Translations under genes and position numbers: made by a program
Part shown: positions 9,231 through 16,680 of the stretch, in pieces
How the letters are laid out: each line of letters starts with the position of its first letter
Numbering within the stretch: position 1 is the stretch's first letter
Assembly: GCA_030625685.1 (NCBI GenBank)
Contig: DAOUQJ010000015.1
Span: 1 to 41,133, forward strand
Origin: Oscillospiraceae bacterium
GTDB taxonomy: Bacteria > Bacillota > Clostridia > Oscillospirales > Oscillospiraceae
Reading direction: 5' to 3'
Length of the DNA: 41,133 bases
Notes under the pieces: model-generated
What the model saw: only the letters and a program-made list of their open reading frames with translations
Database searches by the model: none
Told to the model about the DNA's origin: nothing

Positions 9231-9668
9231 TCATTCATCCCCCATAGGTTTCACTATCGCTTTGACTCCTTGAATTTGCAGGACACGTACTTTAGTTCCT
9301 ACTGCTATCTCCTCGTTCATTTTTGAACGAGCTGTCCAAATGGCTCCTTGAACACGAATTTGTCCAACATCTTCATTATTATTGATTGCCAGCGTCACTA
9401 TACCTTCTGCACCAACTAAACTATCAACATTTGTTTTTGTATCTGATTTAACGATAAATTTTTTGACAAATGGTCTCAAGAAAATAATCGAAAGCATAGA
9501 AATAACCACAAAAATAATGATTTGCATTTGAATATTTGTGTTTAATGCAGTCGCTATAAGCGCAGCTAACGCACCGACAGAAAAACAAATCGAAACAAAA
9601 CCTACAGTCATCATTTCAATCACTGCAAACACTATGACCAATGCAAGCCAAGTAATGAGTTCGTACAT
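9231..9668 (-). CDS. NfeD-family membrane protein
   Basis: A short NfeD protein (145 residues from the chosen start), a known partner of SPFH proteins. Hydrophobic segments fill roughly residues 1-70, and a C-terminal soluble OB-fold domain fills about 80-145 (SLVGAEGIVTLAI, GTKVRVLQIQGVKAIVKP). An upstream ATG in frame at 9695 exists, but the strong Shine-Dalgarno GGAGG sits inside those extra codons, 9 bases before the ATG at 9668, so the shorter start is preferred. It is the first gene of a two-gene operon with the SPFH gene, driven by a consensus promoter. Confidence 0.9.
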   Translation of the reverse strand: MYELITWLALVIVFAVIEMMTVGFVSICFSVGALAALIATALNTNIQMQIIIFVVISMLSIIFLRPFVKKFIVKSDTKTNVDSLVGAEGIVTLAINNNEDVGQIRVQGAIWTARSKMNEEIAVGTKVRVLQIQGVKAIVKPMGDE

Positions 9669-9709
9669 AATCACATTCCTCCTCTCACACAGCACTGCTT
9701 CATCCTACA

Positions 9710-9738
9710 ATTATAACCCCAATTCCACAAATTGTCAA
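9710..9738 (-). promoter_or_regulatory. Consensus promoter of the nfeD-SPFH operon
   Basis: Minus strand: -35 TTGACA (9733-9738), 17-base spacer, -10 TATAAT (9710-9715). Both hexamers are perfect. Confidence 0.8.
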
Positions 9739-9760
9739 ACTCGTGTATTTCCGAATCAAC

Positions 9761-9789
9761 TTGCTTAATCTACCCCATTTTGTTATACT
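9761..9789 (+). promoter_or_regulatory. Promoter of the AI-2E-family permease gene
   Basis: -35 TTGCTT (9761-9766), 17-base spacer, -10 TATACT (9784-9789). It lies back to back with the nfeD promoter, with 22 bases between the two -35 boxes. Confidence 0.6.
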
Positions 9790-9835
9790 GAAAACATTGA
9801 TGCATATCCATGCGTCTTTTGAAAGTGAGGTTTAT

Positions 9836-11113
9836 ATGAAGTTTACTCGTCAACAATGGTTATTGTTTTCATGCTTAATTCTAGCGGGCTTTGCGCTTGC
9901 AGTTATCCTAAATATGTTTACATCGCAAACAGGAGAATCCTCAGATAAACTTTTTAGCATTGTCACTGCACTTCAACCGGTACTCTTAGGTATCATTATG
10001 ACTTATTTACTATTACCGTTCGAGAATAATTTCGAGAGATTTCTTTACAAAAAAATAAATAACCTTCGCATTTCACGAGTCATTGCTGTTTTATCCTCTG
10101 CATTGGTTATTTTCGGTTTATTCTTTGCTTTTGGCTATCTCATTCTACCAGAATTAGTACGAAGTCTAACAGCACTGACTTCTAATTTTAATGAAATATT
10201 AAATAATTTCATTGCTGATTCAACCGATTTTTTGCAAAACCTCGGTCTCCCAGCTGAAGCAATTACTGAACAATGGGCAAAAGCTGGTGACAATTTTTTA
10301 ACTTGGATACAAGAAGATTTTATGACAACTTTGTCATCTATCACCTCAGGCCTATATAGTGTAGCTAAAGGTGCATTGAATCTGCTAATCGGTATTATTA
10401 TCATGATATATTTACTATTTAGTCGAGATCGTTTTTTGGGACAAAGCAAAAAACTGCTATTTGCATTATGTGGCAATCGAAATGTTTGCTCCATCATTCT
10501 AAAATCACTTCGTGATATCAACAAGATTTTTGCAGGTTATCTAGCTGGCAAAGTAATAGACTCGCTGATTATCGGTGTCATTTGCTTTATTGGATTAACC
10601 ATACTATCCATTCCATACACAGTCATCATCAGCGTTGTCATTGGAATTACAAATTTCATTCCCGTTTTTGGTCCATTTATCGGTGCGATTCCTTCTGCCT
10701 TTATTTTACTACTAACCGATCCCACTAAGTGTCTTGTCTTTCTAATTTTTATAATCATTTTACAACAAGTAGATGGCAATATTATTGGTCCGAAAATACT
10801 AGGTGATTCTACAGGTTTGCCAGCTTTTTGGGTTCTTTTCTCTCTTTTACTATTCCAATCTCTCATGGGATTTTGGGGACTTCTACTTGGTGTTCCTTTA
10901 TTTGCTTCAATTTATTATCTTGTAAAACAATTGGTTAACTATTTACTTGAAAAGAAACAGCTTCCTATCAATAGTGATGAATACGTTAACATATCGGAAA
11001 TTTCGCCTGATGGAACACCATTATATAAAGACATTCATGAGAAAAAAACTTTTTTACCCAATCGAAATTCAAAAAAGAAATTTTTCACCAACATATCACA
11101 AAAGAAAAAATAG
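9836..11113 (+). CDS. AI-2E family (PerM/DUF20) transporter
   Basis: Integral membrane protein of the AI-2 exporter/PerM family; members are linked to autoinducer-2 export, Na+/H+ antiport or unknown substrates, so the substrate is not defined here. The 425 residues begin at the ATG preceded by AAAGTGAGG; an ATG at 9743 in the same frame lies upstream of the -10 box and is rejected. About eight hydrophobic segments are visible: two near the N terminus, one near 75-95, and a cluster at 190-365. The family-typical NFIPVFGPFIGAIP and the segment with GPKILGDSTGLPAFWVL are both present. The C-terminal 60 residues are soluble, basic and lysine-rich. Confidence 0.9.
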   Translation: MKFTRQQWLLFSCLILAGFALAVILNMFTSQTGESSDKLFSIVTALQPVLLGIIMTYLLLPFENNFERFLYKKINNLRISRVIAVLSSALVIFGLFFAFGYLILPELVRSLTALTSNFNEILNNFIADSTDFLQNLGLPAEAITEQWAKAGDNFLTWIQEDFMTTLSSITSGLYSVAKGALNLLIGIIIMIYLLFSRDRFLGQSKKLLFALCGNRNVCSIILKSLRDINKIFAGYLAGKVIDSLIIGVICFIGLTILSIPYTVIISVVIGITNFIPVFGPFIGAIPSAFILLLTDPTKCLVFLIFIIILQQVDGNIIGPKILGDSTGLPAFWVLFSLLLFQSLMGFWGLLLGVPLFASIYYLVKQLVNYLLEKKQLPINSDEYVNISEISPDGTPLYKDIHEKKTFLPNRNSKKKFFTNISQKKK

Positions 11114-11124
11114 ACGAATATACT

Positions 11125-11156
11125 AAAAAAGCAATTTCTTTTGAAATTGCTTTTTT
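11125..11156 (+). terminator. Terminator after the AI-2E permease
   Basis: AAAAAAGCAATTTC (11125-11138) pairs with GAAATTGCTTTTTT (11143-11156) around the loop TTTT, 11 bases after the stop codon. Confidence 0.9.
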
Positions 11157-11232
11157 ATATGTAATTTTTCACTCGTATGATTGCACTCAAAACGGATCAT
11201 ATTATCTTTAGATAATAAGGAGTGATATTAAG

Positions 11233-11745
11233 TTGAAAGAATATAGTTGTGGCATAATTTCCGCTCAAAAATGGGAATTATCAACTTATGATAAACTATA
11301 CACAAAAAAATTGTTAGAAGAAATAGAATCGTTAATCAAAACAATTTTAATAAAAAAAGAATTTACACATTTTATCGTAGCAATGCAGTTAGGATTTCCG
11401 ATAGACATCGCAAAAATGATTCTGCACTTACAGCAACAATATCAAATCACCTTAGAATGTGCTATTCCATTTGAAAATCAACATATTACTTGGAATGAAA
11501 CAGAACGCAATATATACTTTGATACCATAGCTACTTGCAATAAAATGCATTTAACCCAAACACATTTTTCTGTGGATTGCTTCAAGAAAAATATTGACTA
11601 TGTCATTTCCACTTGCAATACTCTATTCATCATTCCCAGTATATTTCCCTGTGATGCAAATGACGCAATTATAAAAGCTAATAAGAAGTATCGACACGTT
11701 ATATTGCCAGCTGATTTTGAAAAAACTTTCTTGACGCTTCATTAG
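11233..11745 (+). CDS. YpsA/DUF1273-like SLOG-fold protein, degenerate motifs
   Basis: A 170-residue soluble protein whose layout resembles the YpsA (DUF1273) family of SLOG Rossmann-like proteins. Visible signs are an LLEEIESLIKTIL helix, a hydrophobic strand with VAMQLGFPIDIAKMIL near 50-65, the typical LECAIPFENQHITWNETER near 75-93, and a later hydrophobic strand TCNTLFIIP. Length is close to the family's roughly 180. The usual nucleotide-binding signatures (an N-terminal TGYR-type and a G-x-LG-x-D/E element) are altered to CGIISAQ and MQLGFPID, so binding may be lost or changed. The start is TTG at 11233 with AAGGAG 10 bases upstream. The hydrolase gene follows after 51 bases and is probably co-transcribed. 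The assignment rests on recalled family patterns. Confidence 0.65.
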   Translation: MKEYSCGIISAQKWELSTYDKLYTKKLLEEIESLIKTILIKKEFTHFIVAMQLGFPIDIAKMILHLQQQYQITLECAIPFENQHITWNETERNIYFDTIATCNKMHLTQTHFSVDCFKKNIDYVISTCNTLFIIPSIFPCDANDAIIKANKKYRHVILPADFEKTFLTLH

Positions 11746-11796
11746 TTTCTCCTGTAGACTGATAATTAGCGATCAAATTTTAGGAGTTTCACAGAA

Positions 11797-12741
11797 ATGA
11801 AAAAGGAATATTATTTTTCTACAAGTTCATTTTCACTATATACCACATGTTATATCCCACCACAAAAACCAAAAGCTGTGATATTAATCATTCACGGTAT
11901 CTCCGAACACTTTGGCCGATATAATCATTTCGCAACTCATCTCTGCAAAAATGGTTTTATCGTAATTGGTTGTGATTTACCTGGACACGGAAAAACGGTC
12001 ACACATGAAGATGACTTTGGGTTTTTTGCGGAAACAAACGGCTGGCACCTCGTGAGTGAAGCCCTATATGAACTCATATCAGAACACAAAAATGAATATT
12101 CTTCCCTTCCCTTTTTTCTATTTGGGCACAGCATGGGTTCATTCTTAGTTCGAACCCTTATGATTGATCACCAAGACATTGCTGATGCAATCATACTATC
12201 TGGCACAGCACATTATCCAGAACGTATACTGAAATCGGGGCAATCGTTTACAGCTCTTACTCAAAGAATATCAACTCCTAAGGAAAAAAATAAGTATCTT
12301 GAAAATTTTCTTATGGGACATCACTATCCAATTGCCTACGCAGCAATAGACTGGATTACACATAATAAAGAATATCTTGACGACTATTTAGATGACCCTT
12401 TGTGTGGGCATCCTCCTACTGTAAGTTTATTAAAAGATTTAGTTGAGGGATTACACTATATTCAATCACCTCAAAATATTGTAAAAATCAACAAAACCAC
12501 CCCAATTTATTTTTTTTCTGGTGATGAAGACCCAGTTGGTGAATATGGAAAAGGTGTAGAGCGCGCAATAGAAGCCTATATTAAGGCAGGTTCTCAAAAC
12601 ATTGATTACATGATTTATAAAAATGGTCGGCATGAAATGATTCATGAACTGAATCAGTCCAATGTATACAAAGATATCATTCGCTGGATGAAAAAACAAA
12701 TTAAACTAATCAGTAAAAGCAAAAATCCGTTTGCTCATTAA
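11797..12741 (+). CDS. Alpha/beta hydrolase, monoacylglycerol lipase/lysophospholipase-like
   Basis: A serine hydrolase of the Hydrolase_4 type, probably acting on monoacylglycerols or lysophospholipids; no signal peptide, so cytoplasmic. The 314 residues show HGISEHFGRY (oxyanion region, near 31-40), the nucleophile elbow GHSMG with S112, candidate acids D243 and D245 in SGDEDPVG, and catalytic H279 in NGRHEMIHE. TTAGGAG stands upstream of the ATG. It lies 51 bases after the YpsA-like gene, suggesting one transcript. The stop codon lies at the loop edge of the terminator it shares with convergent glnS. Confidence 0.9.
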   Translation: MKKEYYFSTSSFSLYTTCYIPPQKPKAVILIIHGISEHFGRYNHFATHLCKNGFIVIGCDLPGHGKTVTHEDDFGFFAETNGWHLVSEALYELISEHKNEYSSLPFFLFGHSMGSFLVRTLMIDHQDIADAIILSGTAHYPERILKSGQSFTALTQRISTPKEKNKYLENFLMGHHYPIAYAAIDWITHNKEYLDDYLDDPLCGHPPTVSLLKDLVEGLHYIQSPQNIVKINKTTPIYFFSGDEDPVGEYGKGVERAIEAYIKAGSQNIDYMIYKNGRHEMIHELNQSNVYKDIIRWMKKQIKLISKSKNPFAH

Positions 12742-12754
12742 GCAAACGGATTTT
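12722..12754. terminator. Bidirectional terminator between the hydrolase gene and glnS
   Basis: AAAATCCGTTTGCT (12722-12735) pairs perfectly with AGCAAACGGATTTT (12741-12754) around CATTA. The stem is built from the last hydrolase codons, with the stop codon spanning the loop and stem edge. Confidence 0.9.
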
Positions 12755-12758
12755 AAAA

Positions 12759-14429
12759 TTAAGATTTGCCTTTGAATCCATCTTTTAAAGTTACAGAACG
12801 ATTAAACACAAGTTTTTCATTTGTAGAGTCAGAGGAATCTAAACAAAAGTATCCCATTCTCATAAACTGATATCTTTGCTGCGCATCAGCATTCATCAAA
12901 CCAGCTTCTACTTTACAATCATGAAGCGTTTCTAGTGAATCAGGATTTAAATATTCTAAAAAATTCTTTCCTGTATCTGGATCAGCTTCAGTAAACAATG
13001 GATTGTATAGCCGAACCTCAGCCGGAATACAGCTTTTCGAATCTACCCAATGAATCGTTCCTTTGATTTTTCTCCCATCGGCAGGATTGCCACCTTTGGA
13101 TTCTGGATCATATTCAGCTAGAACTTCAACCACATTACAATCATCATCTTTAACACAACCAGTACACTTTACCACATAAGAACCTTTTAAGCGCACTTCA
13201 TTTCCTGGAAACAGACGAAAATATTTTTTTACTGGTTCCTCCAAAAAGTCATCTTGATCAATATAAAGATGTTTTGAAAACGTTACATTTCTCTTTCCAT
13301 CTTCTTCACGGTTAGGATTGTTTTCTACTTCGAAAATTTCCTCTTTATCCTCAGAGTAGTTTGTAATAGTCAATTTAAGTGGTCGTAATACCGCCATAAC
13401 ACGAGTAGCTGATTGGTTTAAATCCTCTCGTAAACAATGTTCTAAAAAGCCATATTCAACAGTTGAATCTGCTTTCGACACTCCAATTCGCTCACAAAAG
13501 TTTCGAATAGCGAGCGGTGTGTATCCTCTACGGCGCAATCCTGACAATGTTGGCATACGAGGATCATCCCAACCTGCAACTAAATTTTCTTCTACCAATT
13601 GTCTGAGTTTTCTTTTCGATAATACAGTGTAATTGATATTAAGACGAGCAAATTCTATTTGGCGTGGTTTACTTGGTGCAGACACATTTTGAATAAACCA
13701 ATCATACAATGGTCGATGCGCTTCAAATTCAAGAGAGCAAAGTGAATGCGTGATACCTTCAATTGCATCTTCCAATGGATGCGCAAAATCATACATTGGG
13801 TAAATGCACCATTTATCTGCTGAACGATGATGATACATAAAACTAATTCGATAGATTACAGGATCACGCATATTAAAATTGCCTGATGCCAAATCTATTT
13901 TTGCGCGCAATGTCATTGTCCCTTCCGGAAACGCTCCTTGCTTCATTTTTTCAAACAATTCCAAACTCTCATCGATTGGGCGATCTCGATAGGGACTTTC
14001 CGCAGGTTTAGAAATGTCTCCCCGCTTTTCACGCATTTCTTCCGCCGATAGCTCACAAACATATGCCAAACCTTTTTGAATGAGTTCAACGGCATAGCCA
14101 TACATCTTTTCAAAATAATCTGAAGCAAAATAAAAACGATCTTTCCAATCATACCCCAACCATTTTATATCTTCCTTAATGGCATTAACATATAATTCGT
14201 CTTCTTTTGTTGGGTTAGTATCATCCATCCTTAAGTTACAAATGCCTCTATATTTTTCAGCGGTACCAAAATCCACATAAATTGCTTTAGCATGTCCAAT
14301 ATGAAGAAATCCGTTTGGTTCGGGTGGAAAACGAGTATGCACTTGTTTGCCTTCGCATCTTCCACCTACAGCCAACTCTTCATCCATAATATCATGAATG
14401 AAATTTTGACTCATTGTTTCTCCTGTCAT
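12759..14429 (-). CDS. glnS: Glutaminyl-tRNA synthetase
   Basis: Charges tRNA-Gln directly with glutamine. The 556 residues match bacterial GlnRS (E. coli 554). The HIGH motif is at 43-46 within PPEPNGFLHIGHAKA, and the KMSKS equivalent is VLSKRK near 268-272. The C-terminal anticodon-binding beta-barrels contain LYNPLFTEADPD. The chosen ATG (14429) has AAGGAG 9 bases upstream; the in-frame ATG at 14450 would place that site inside the coding region. A second in-frame ATG 5 codons later with its own AGGAG is also possible. Many Firmicutes lack GlnRS and use GatCAB instead, but GlnRS is common in Clostridia, probably by ancient transfer (family knowledge). Confidence 0.96.
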   Translation of the reverse strand: MTGETMSQNFIHDIMDEELAVGGRCEGKQVHTRFPPEPNGFLHIGHAKAIYVDFGTAEKYRGICNLRMDDTNPTKEDELYVNAIKEDIKWLGYDWKDRFYFASDYFEKMYGYAVELIQKGLAYVCELSAEEMREKRGDISKPAESPYRDRPIDESLELFEKMKQGAFPEGTMTLRAKIDLASGNFNMRDPVIYRISFMYHHRSADKWCIYPMYDFAHPLEDAIEGITHSLCSLEFEAHRPLYDWFIQNVSAPSKPRQIEFARLNINYTVLSKRKLRQLVEENLVAGWDDPRMPTLSGLRRRGYTPLAIRNFCERIGVSKADSTVEYGFLEHCLREDLNQSATRVMAVLRPLKLTITNYSEDKEEIFEVENNPNREEDGKRNVTFSKHLYIDQDDFLEEPVKKYFRLFPGNEVRLKGSYVVKCTGCVKDDDCNVVEVLAEYDPESKGGNPADGRKIKGTIHWVDSKSCIPAEVRLYNPLFTEADPDTGKNFLEYLNPDSLETLHDCKVEAGLMNADAQQRYQFMRMGYFCLDSSDSTNEKLVFNRSVTLKDGFKGKS

Positions 14430-14464
14430 ATTTACTCTCTCCTTAATCAAACAACGATTATTAT

Positions 14465-14494
14465 ATTATACACTGAATTAAAAATAAATTGCAA
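14465..14494 (-). promoter_or_regulatory. Promoter of glnS
   Basis: Minus strand: -35 TTGCAA (14489-14494), 18-base spacer, -10 TATAAT (14465-14470). The short leader has no room for a T-box. Confidence 0.6.
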
Positions 14495-14501
14495 CCATCT
14501 A

Positions 14502-14530
14502 TTGACGAAAGAATATATCTCTTCTACAAT
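14502..14530 (+). promoter_or_regulatory. Promoter of the thioredoxin-fold gene
   Basis: -35 TTGACG (14502-14507), 17-base spacer, -10 TACAAT (14525-14530), followed by AAAGGATG before the ATG at 14571. Confidence 0.65.
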
Positions 14531-14570
14531 ATAAATTATATAATTTAATATATAAAGAAAGGATGAGACT

Positions 14571-14945
14571 ATGCATCTTCTTCATGTAAATGGAGATGAA
14601 CTCAACACAGCAATATCCACAGGCTCTGTTGTGTTCGCCTACTTTTGGACAGACTGGCACGATGCGTGTTCTGAACTAACTCCAGTGATGCAAGAACTTT
14701 CCCAAAAGCATAAAGACAATGAGCAAATTAAAGTGTGTGCCATTAATGCAGATGAAAATGGTTTTTTAGCTTTAGACTTAGGTATGTATGTAATCCCCTC
14801 TGTTATCATATACCATAACGGAGAAGAAGTTGATCGCATTGCTGGTCCTCAACCAATTGCTTTGTATGAGCAATTTATTCAAACCTCATTGAATCCACAG
14901 GATTTAAACCCATATGAGCTCATTCAATCAAGTGGATACCAGTAA
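14571..14945 (+). CDS. Thioredoxin-fold protein lacking the first active-site cysteine
   Basis: A 124-residue cytoplasmic protein with a complete thioredoxin fold: strand SVVFAYFW, active-site region W29-H-D-A-C33 followed by helix SELTPVMQEL, strand KVCAINADEN, the cis-proline P76 in YVIPSV, then strand IYHNGEEVDRIAG and a C-terminal helix. The canonical WCGPC is replaced by WHDAC, so the nucleophilic cysteine is a histidine, and the buried acid before the motif is a tyrosine. Normal dithiol-disulfide exchange is therefore not expected; C33 alone could allow monothiol or binding roles. A tail of about 20 residues (NPQDLNPYELIQSSGYQ) extends beyond the usual end. It is monocistronic, with its own promoter and terminator, and is not beside a thioredoxin reductase. 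Confidence 0.88.
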   Translation: MHLLHVNGDELNTAISTGSVVFAYFWTDWHDACSELTPVMQELSQKHKDNEQIKVCAINADENGFLALDLGMYVIPSVIIYHNGEEVDRIAGPQPIALYEQFIQTSLNPQDLNPYELIQSSGYQ

Positions 14946-14948
14946 CAT

Positions 14949-14978
14949 AAAACTGACACGACTCATCGTGTCAGTTTT
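14949..14978. terminator. Bidirectional terminator between the thioredoxin-fold and FAD-protein genes
   Basis: AAAACTGACACGA (14949-14961) pairs perfectly with TCGTGTCAGTTTT (14966-14978). The last codons and stop of the convergent FAD-protein gene lie in the 3' arm. Confidence 0.9.
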
Positions 14979-16566
14979 CATTTTTATTATTGATAATTGC
15001 TTCAGCAATGCGTAATCCATCAACTGCTGCTGACACAATACCACCAGCGTAGCCAGCACCCTCTCCACAAGGATATAAACCACCCACTACAGAAGAAAGC
15101 GTTGTTCTATCTCTTACTATCCTCAAAGGTGAGGAAGATCTCGTTTCCACGCCAGTTAGTACACTGTCTTCTTTTGCAAATCCCTCTATTTTACGATCAA
15201 ATATCTTTAACGCGTCTTTCATAGCTTCTATTACATAAGACGGCAGACAATCAGACAGTTGAGACAATTTAACCCCAGGTTTATAGGTGGGTGTAACGAC
15301 ACCCAGTTTAGTACTTTCTCTATCATCCAAAAAATCTCCAACAAGTTGCGCAGGTGCAAAATAGTTTCCTCCACCAATATCAAAAGCCTTTTGCTCCCAC
15401 TTTTCTTGAAAACGCATACCCGCCAAAGCATCTTCTCCCTCAAAATCTTCGGGATAAATCTCAACTAAAAACGCTCCATTGATGTTTTTACCATCTCTTG
15501 CACGATAACTCATACCGTTGGTCACAACGCTCTCTTCATCAGAAGAGGACGCAACCACTTGACCACCTGGGCAAACACAAAAAGTATAAACTGACCTTCC
15601 ATTGGGTAAATGACATGCCAATTTATAATCCGATGGAGGCAGTTTTAAAAACGCTTGTCCAAACTGTGCTTCACTTATCATTTCCTGCTTATGTTCAATA
15701 CGAACGCCAATACCAAACGGTTTTTGTTGCATTGGAATTTTCTTCTCATCTAACATACGAAAAGTATCTCTTGCAGAATGTCCAATCGCAAGTACAATAG
15801 TATCACAGTCAAAAATATATTCATCTTTTAGTGTTTGCACTTTGACAGCCTTTACCTTTTCGGCTTCCAATAAAAAGTCCTTCACACAGTGTTCAAATCT
15901 AATATCTACACCGAGGGAAATCAGCTCTTTTCGGATGCTCTTAACCACTTTTCGCAGTATATCAGTACCAACATGCGGTTTGCTACTATATAAAATATCT
16001 TCAGGTGCTCCATGTGCTACAAATGTTTTCAAAATTGTCCTCACTCTAGAATCATTGATATTTGTCGTCAGCTTACCGTCAGAAAAAGTGCCTGCTCCGC
16101 CTTCTCCAAATTGCACATTGGAAGCAGTTGAAAGCACTCCCGTATCCCAAAATTTCTCCACATCCAAAGCTCTTGCATCGACATCTTTTCCACGCTCAAA
16201 CAAAGTAACTTGACAACCAGCTCGTGCTAAATAAAGGGCAGAAATGAGACCAGCAGGCCCCATCCCAACAACAACTGCCGTTTCACTTTTTTTATTGAGT
16301 TCTGGTAAATAGTATGGTTTTCTTAATGCCCTCAATTGAATATGAGGAGAACTACACCTTTTTACAATATGTTCCTCATTCTCTACTAAAATATCAACAC
16401 TGTAAATATACTGCACACGATTCTTTTTTCGTGCATCTATAGATTGACGGACAATCACAAGTTCTTTAATATCTTCAGTTCCAATCCCCAATTGTTTCGC
16501 TGTTTTCTTTTTCAGTGTTTCTTCATCACCATTCAGCGACAATGGTACTTGACTCACTCGTATCAT
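14971..16566 (-). CDS. FAD-dependent dehydrogenase of the COG2509 type, function unknown
   Basis: A 531-residue flavoprotein resembling the uncharacterised FAD-dependent dehydrogenases (COG2509) common in Clostridia; substrate unknown. An N-terminal domain of about 95 residues (MIRVSQVPLSLNGDEETLKK, then RQSIDARKKNRVQYIYSVDI) precedes the dinucleotide-binding G101-x-G-x-x-G motif in VVVGMGPAGLISALYLARAG with its acidic end VTLFERG. Family-typical FGEGGAGTFSDGKL follows near 150, FVAHGAPEDILY near 190, and a C-terminal FAD motif near 500 (GGLYPCGEGAGYAGGIVSAAVDGLR). A strong GGAGGGGG stands before the ATG. It has its own promoter, downstream of the ackA terminator. Confidence 0.88.
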   Translation of the reverse strand: MIRVSQVPLSLNGDEETLKKKTAKQLGIGTEDIKELVIVRQSIDARKKNRVQYIYSVDILVENEEHIVKRCSSPHIQLRALRKPYYLPELNKKSETAVVVGMGPAGLISALYLARAGCQVTLFERGKDVDARALDVEKFWDTGVLSTASNVQFGEGGAGTFSDGKLTTNINDSRVRTILKTFVAHGAPEDILYSSKPHVGTDILRKVVKSIRKELISLGVDIRFEHCVKDFLLEAEKVKAVKVQTLKDEYIFDCDTIVLAIGHSARDTFRMLDEKKIPMQQKPFGIGVRIEHKQEMISEAQFGQAFLKLPPSDYKLACHLPNGRSVYTFCVCPGGQVVASSSDEESVVTNGMSYRARDGKNINGAFLVEIYPEDFEGEDALAGMRFQEKWEQKAFDIGGGNYFAPAQLVGDFLDDRESTKLGVVTPTYKPGVKLSQLSDCLPSYVIEAMKDALKIFDRKIEGFAKEDSVLTGVETRSSSPLRIVRDRTTLSSVVGGLYPCGEGAGYAGGIVSAAVDGLRIAEAIINNKNEN

Positions 16567-16593
16567 AATCCCCCTCCTTTCAGTTACTCAGAT

Positions 16594-16622
16594 ATCATAC
16601 AATATATAAATACTCTTTTCAA
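16594..16622 (-). promoter_or_regulatory. Promoter of the FAD-protein gene
   Basis: Minus strand: -35 TTGAAA (16617-16622), 17-base spacer, -10 TATGAT (16594-16599), just past the ackA terminator. Confidence 0.6.
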
Positions 16623-16625
16623 GAA

Positions 16626-16657
16626 AAATAGCGGACAGGTAACAATACCTGTCCGCT
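16626..16657 (-). terminator. Terminator of ackA
   Basis: Perfect 12-bp stem AGCGGACAGGTA (16630-16641) with its complement (16646-16657), loop ACAA on the plus strand. On the minus strand it is followed by ATTTTT. Confidence 0.9.
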
Positions 16658-16680
16658 TAAACATTAGTGACAAATTAAAA

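Noticed and set aside
9743-9835. Upstream start for the AI-2E permease
   Set aside because: The first codons would lie upstream of the -10 box of the gene's own promoter; the ATG at 9836 has a good ribosome binding site.
10135-10866. Two antisense frames (129 and 109 codons) inside the AI-2E permease
   Set aside because: They are shadows of a well-conserved membrane protein gene, with no start signals.
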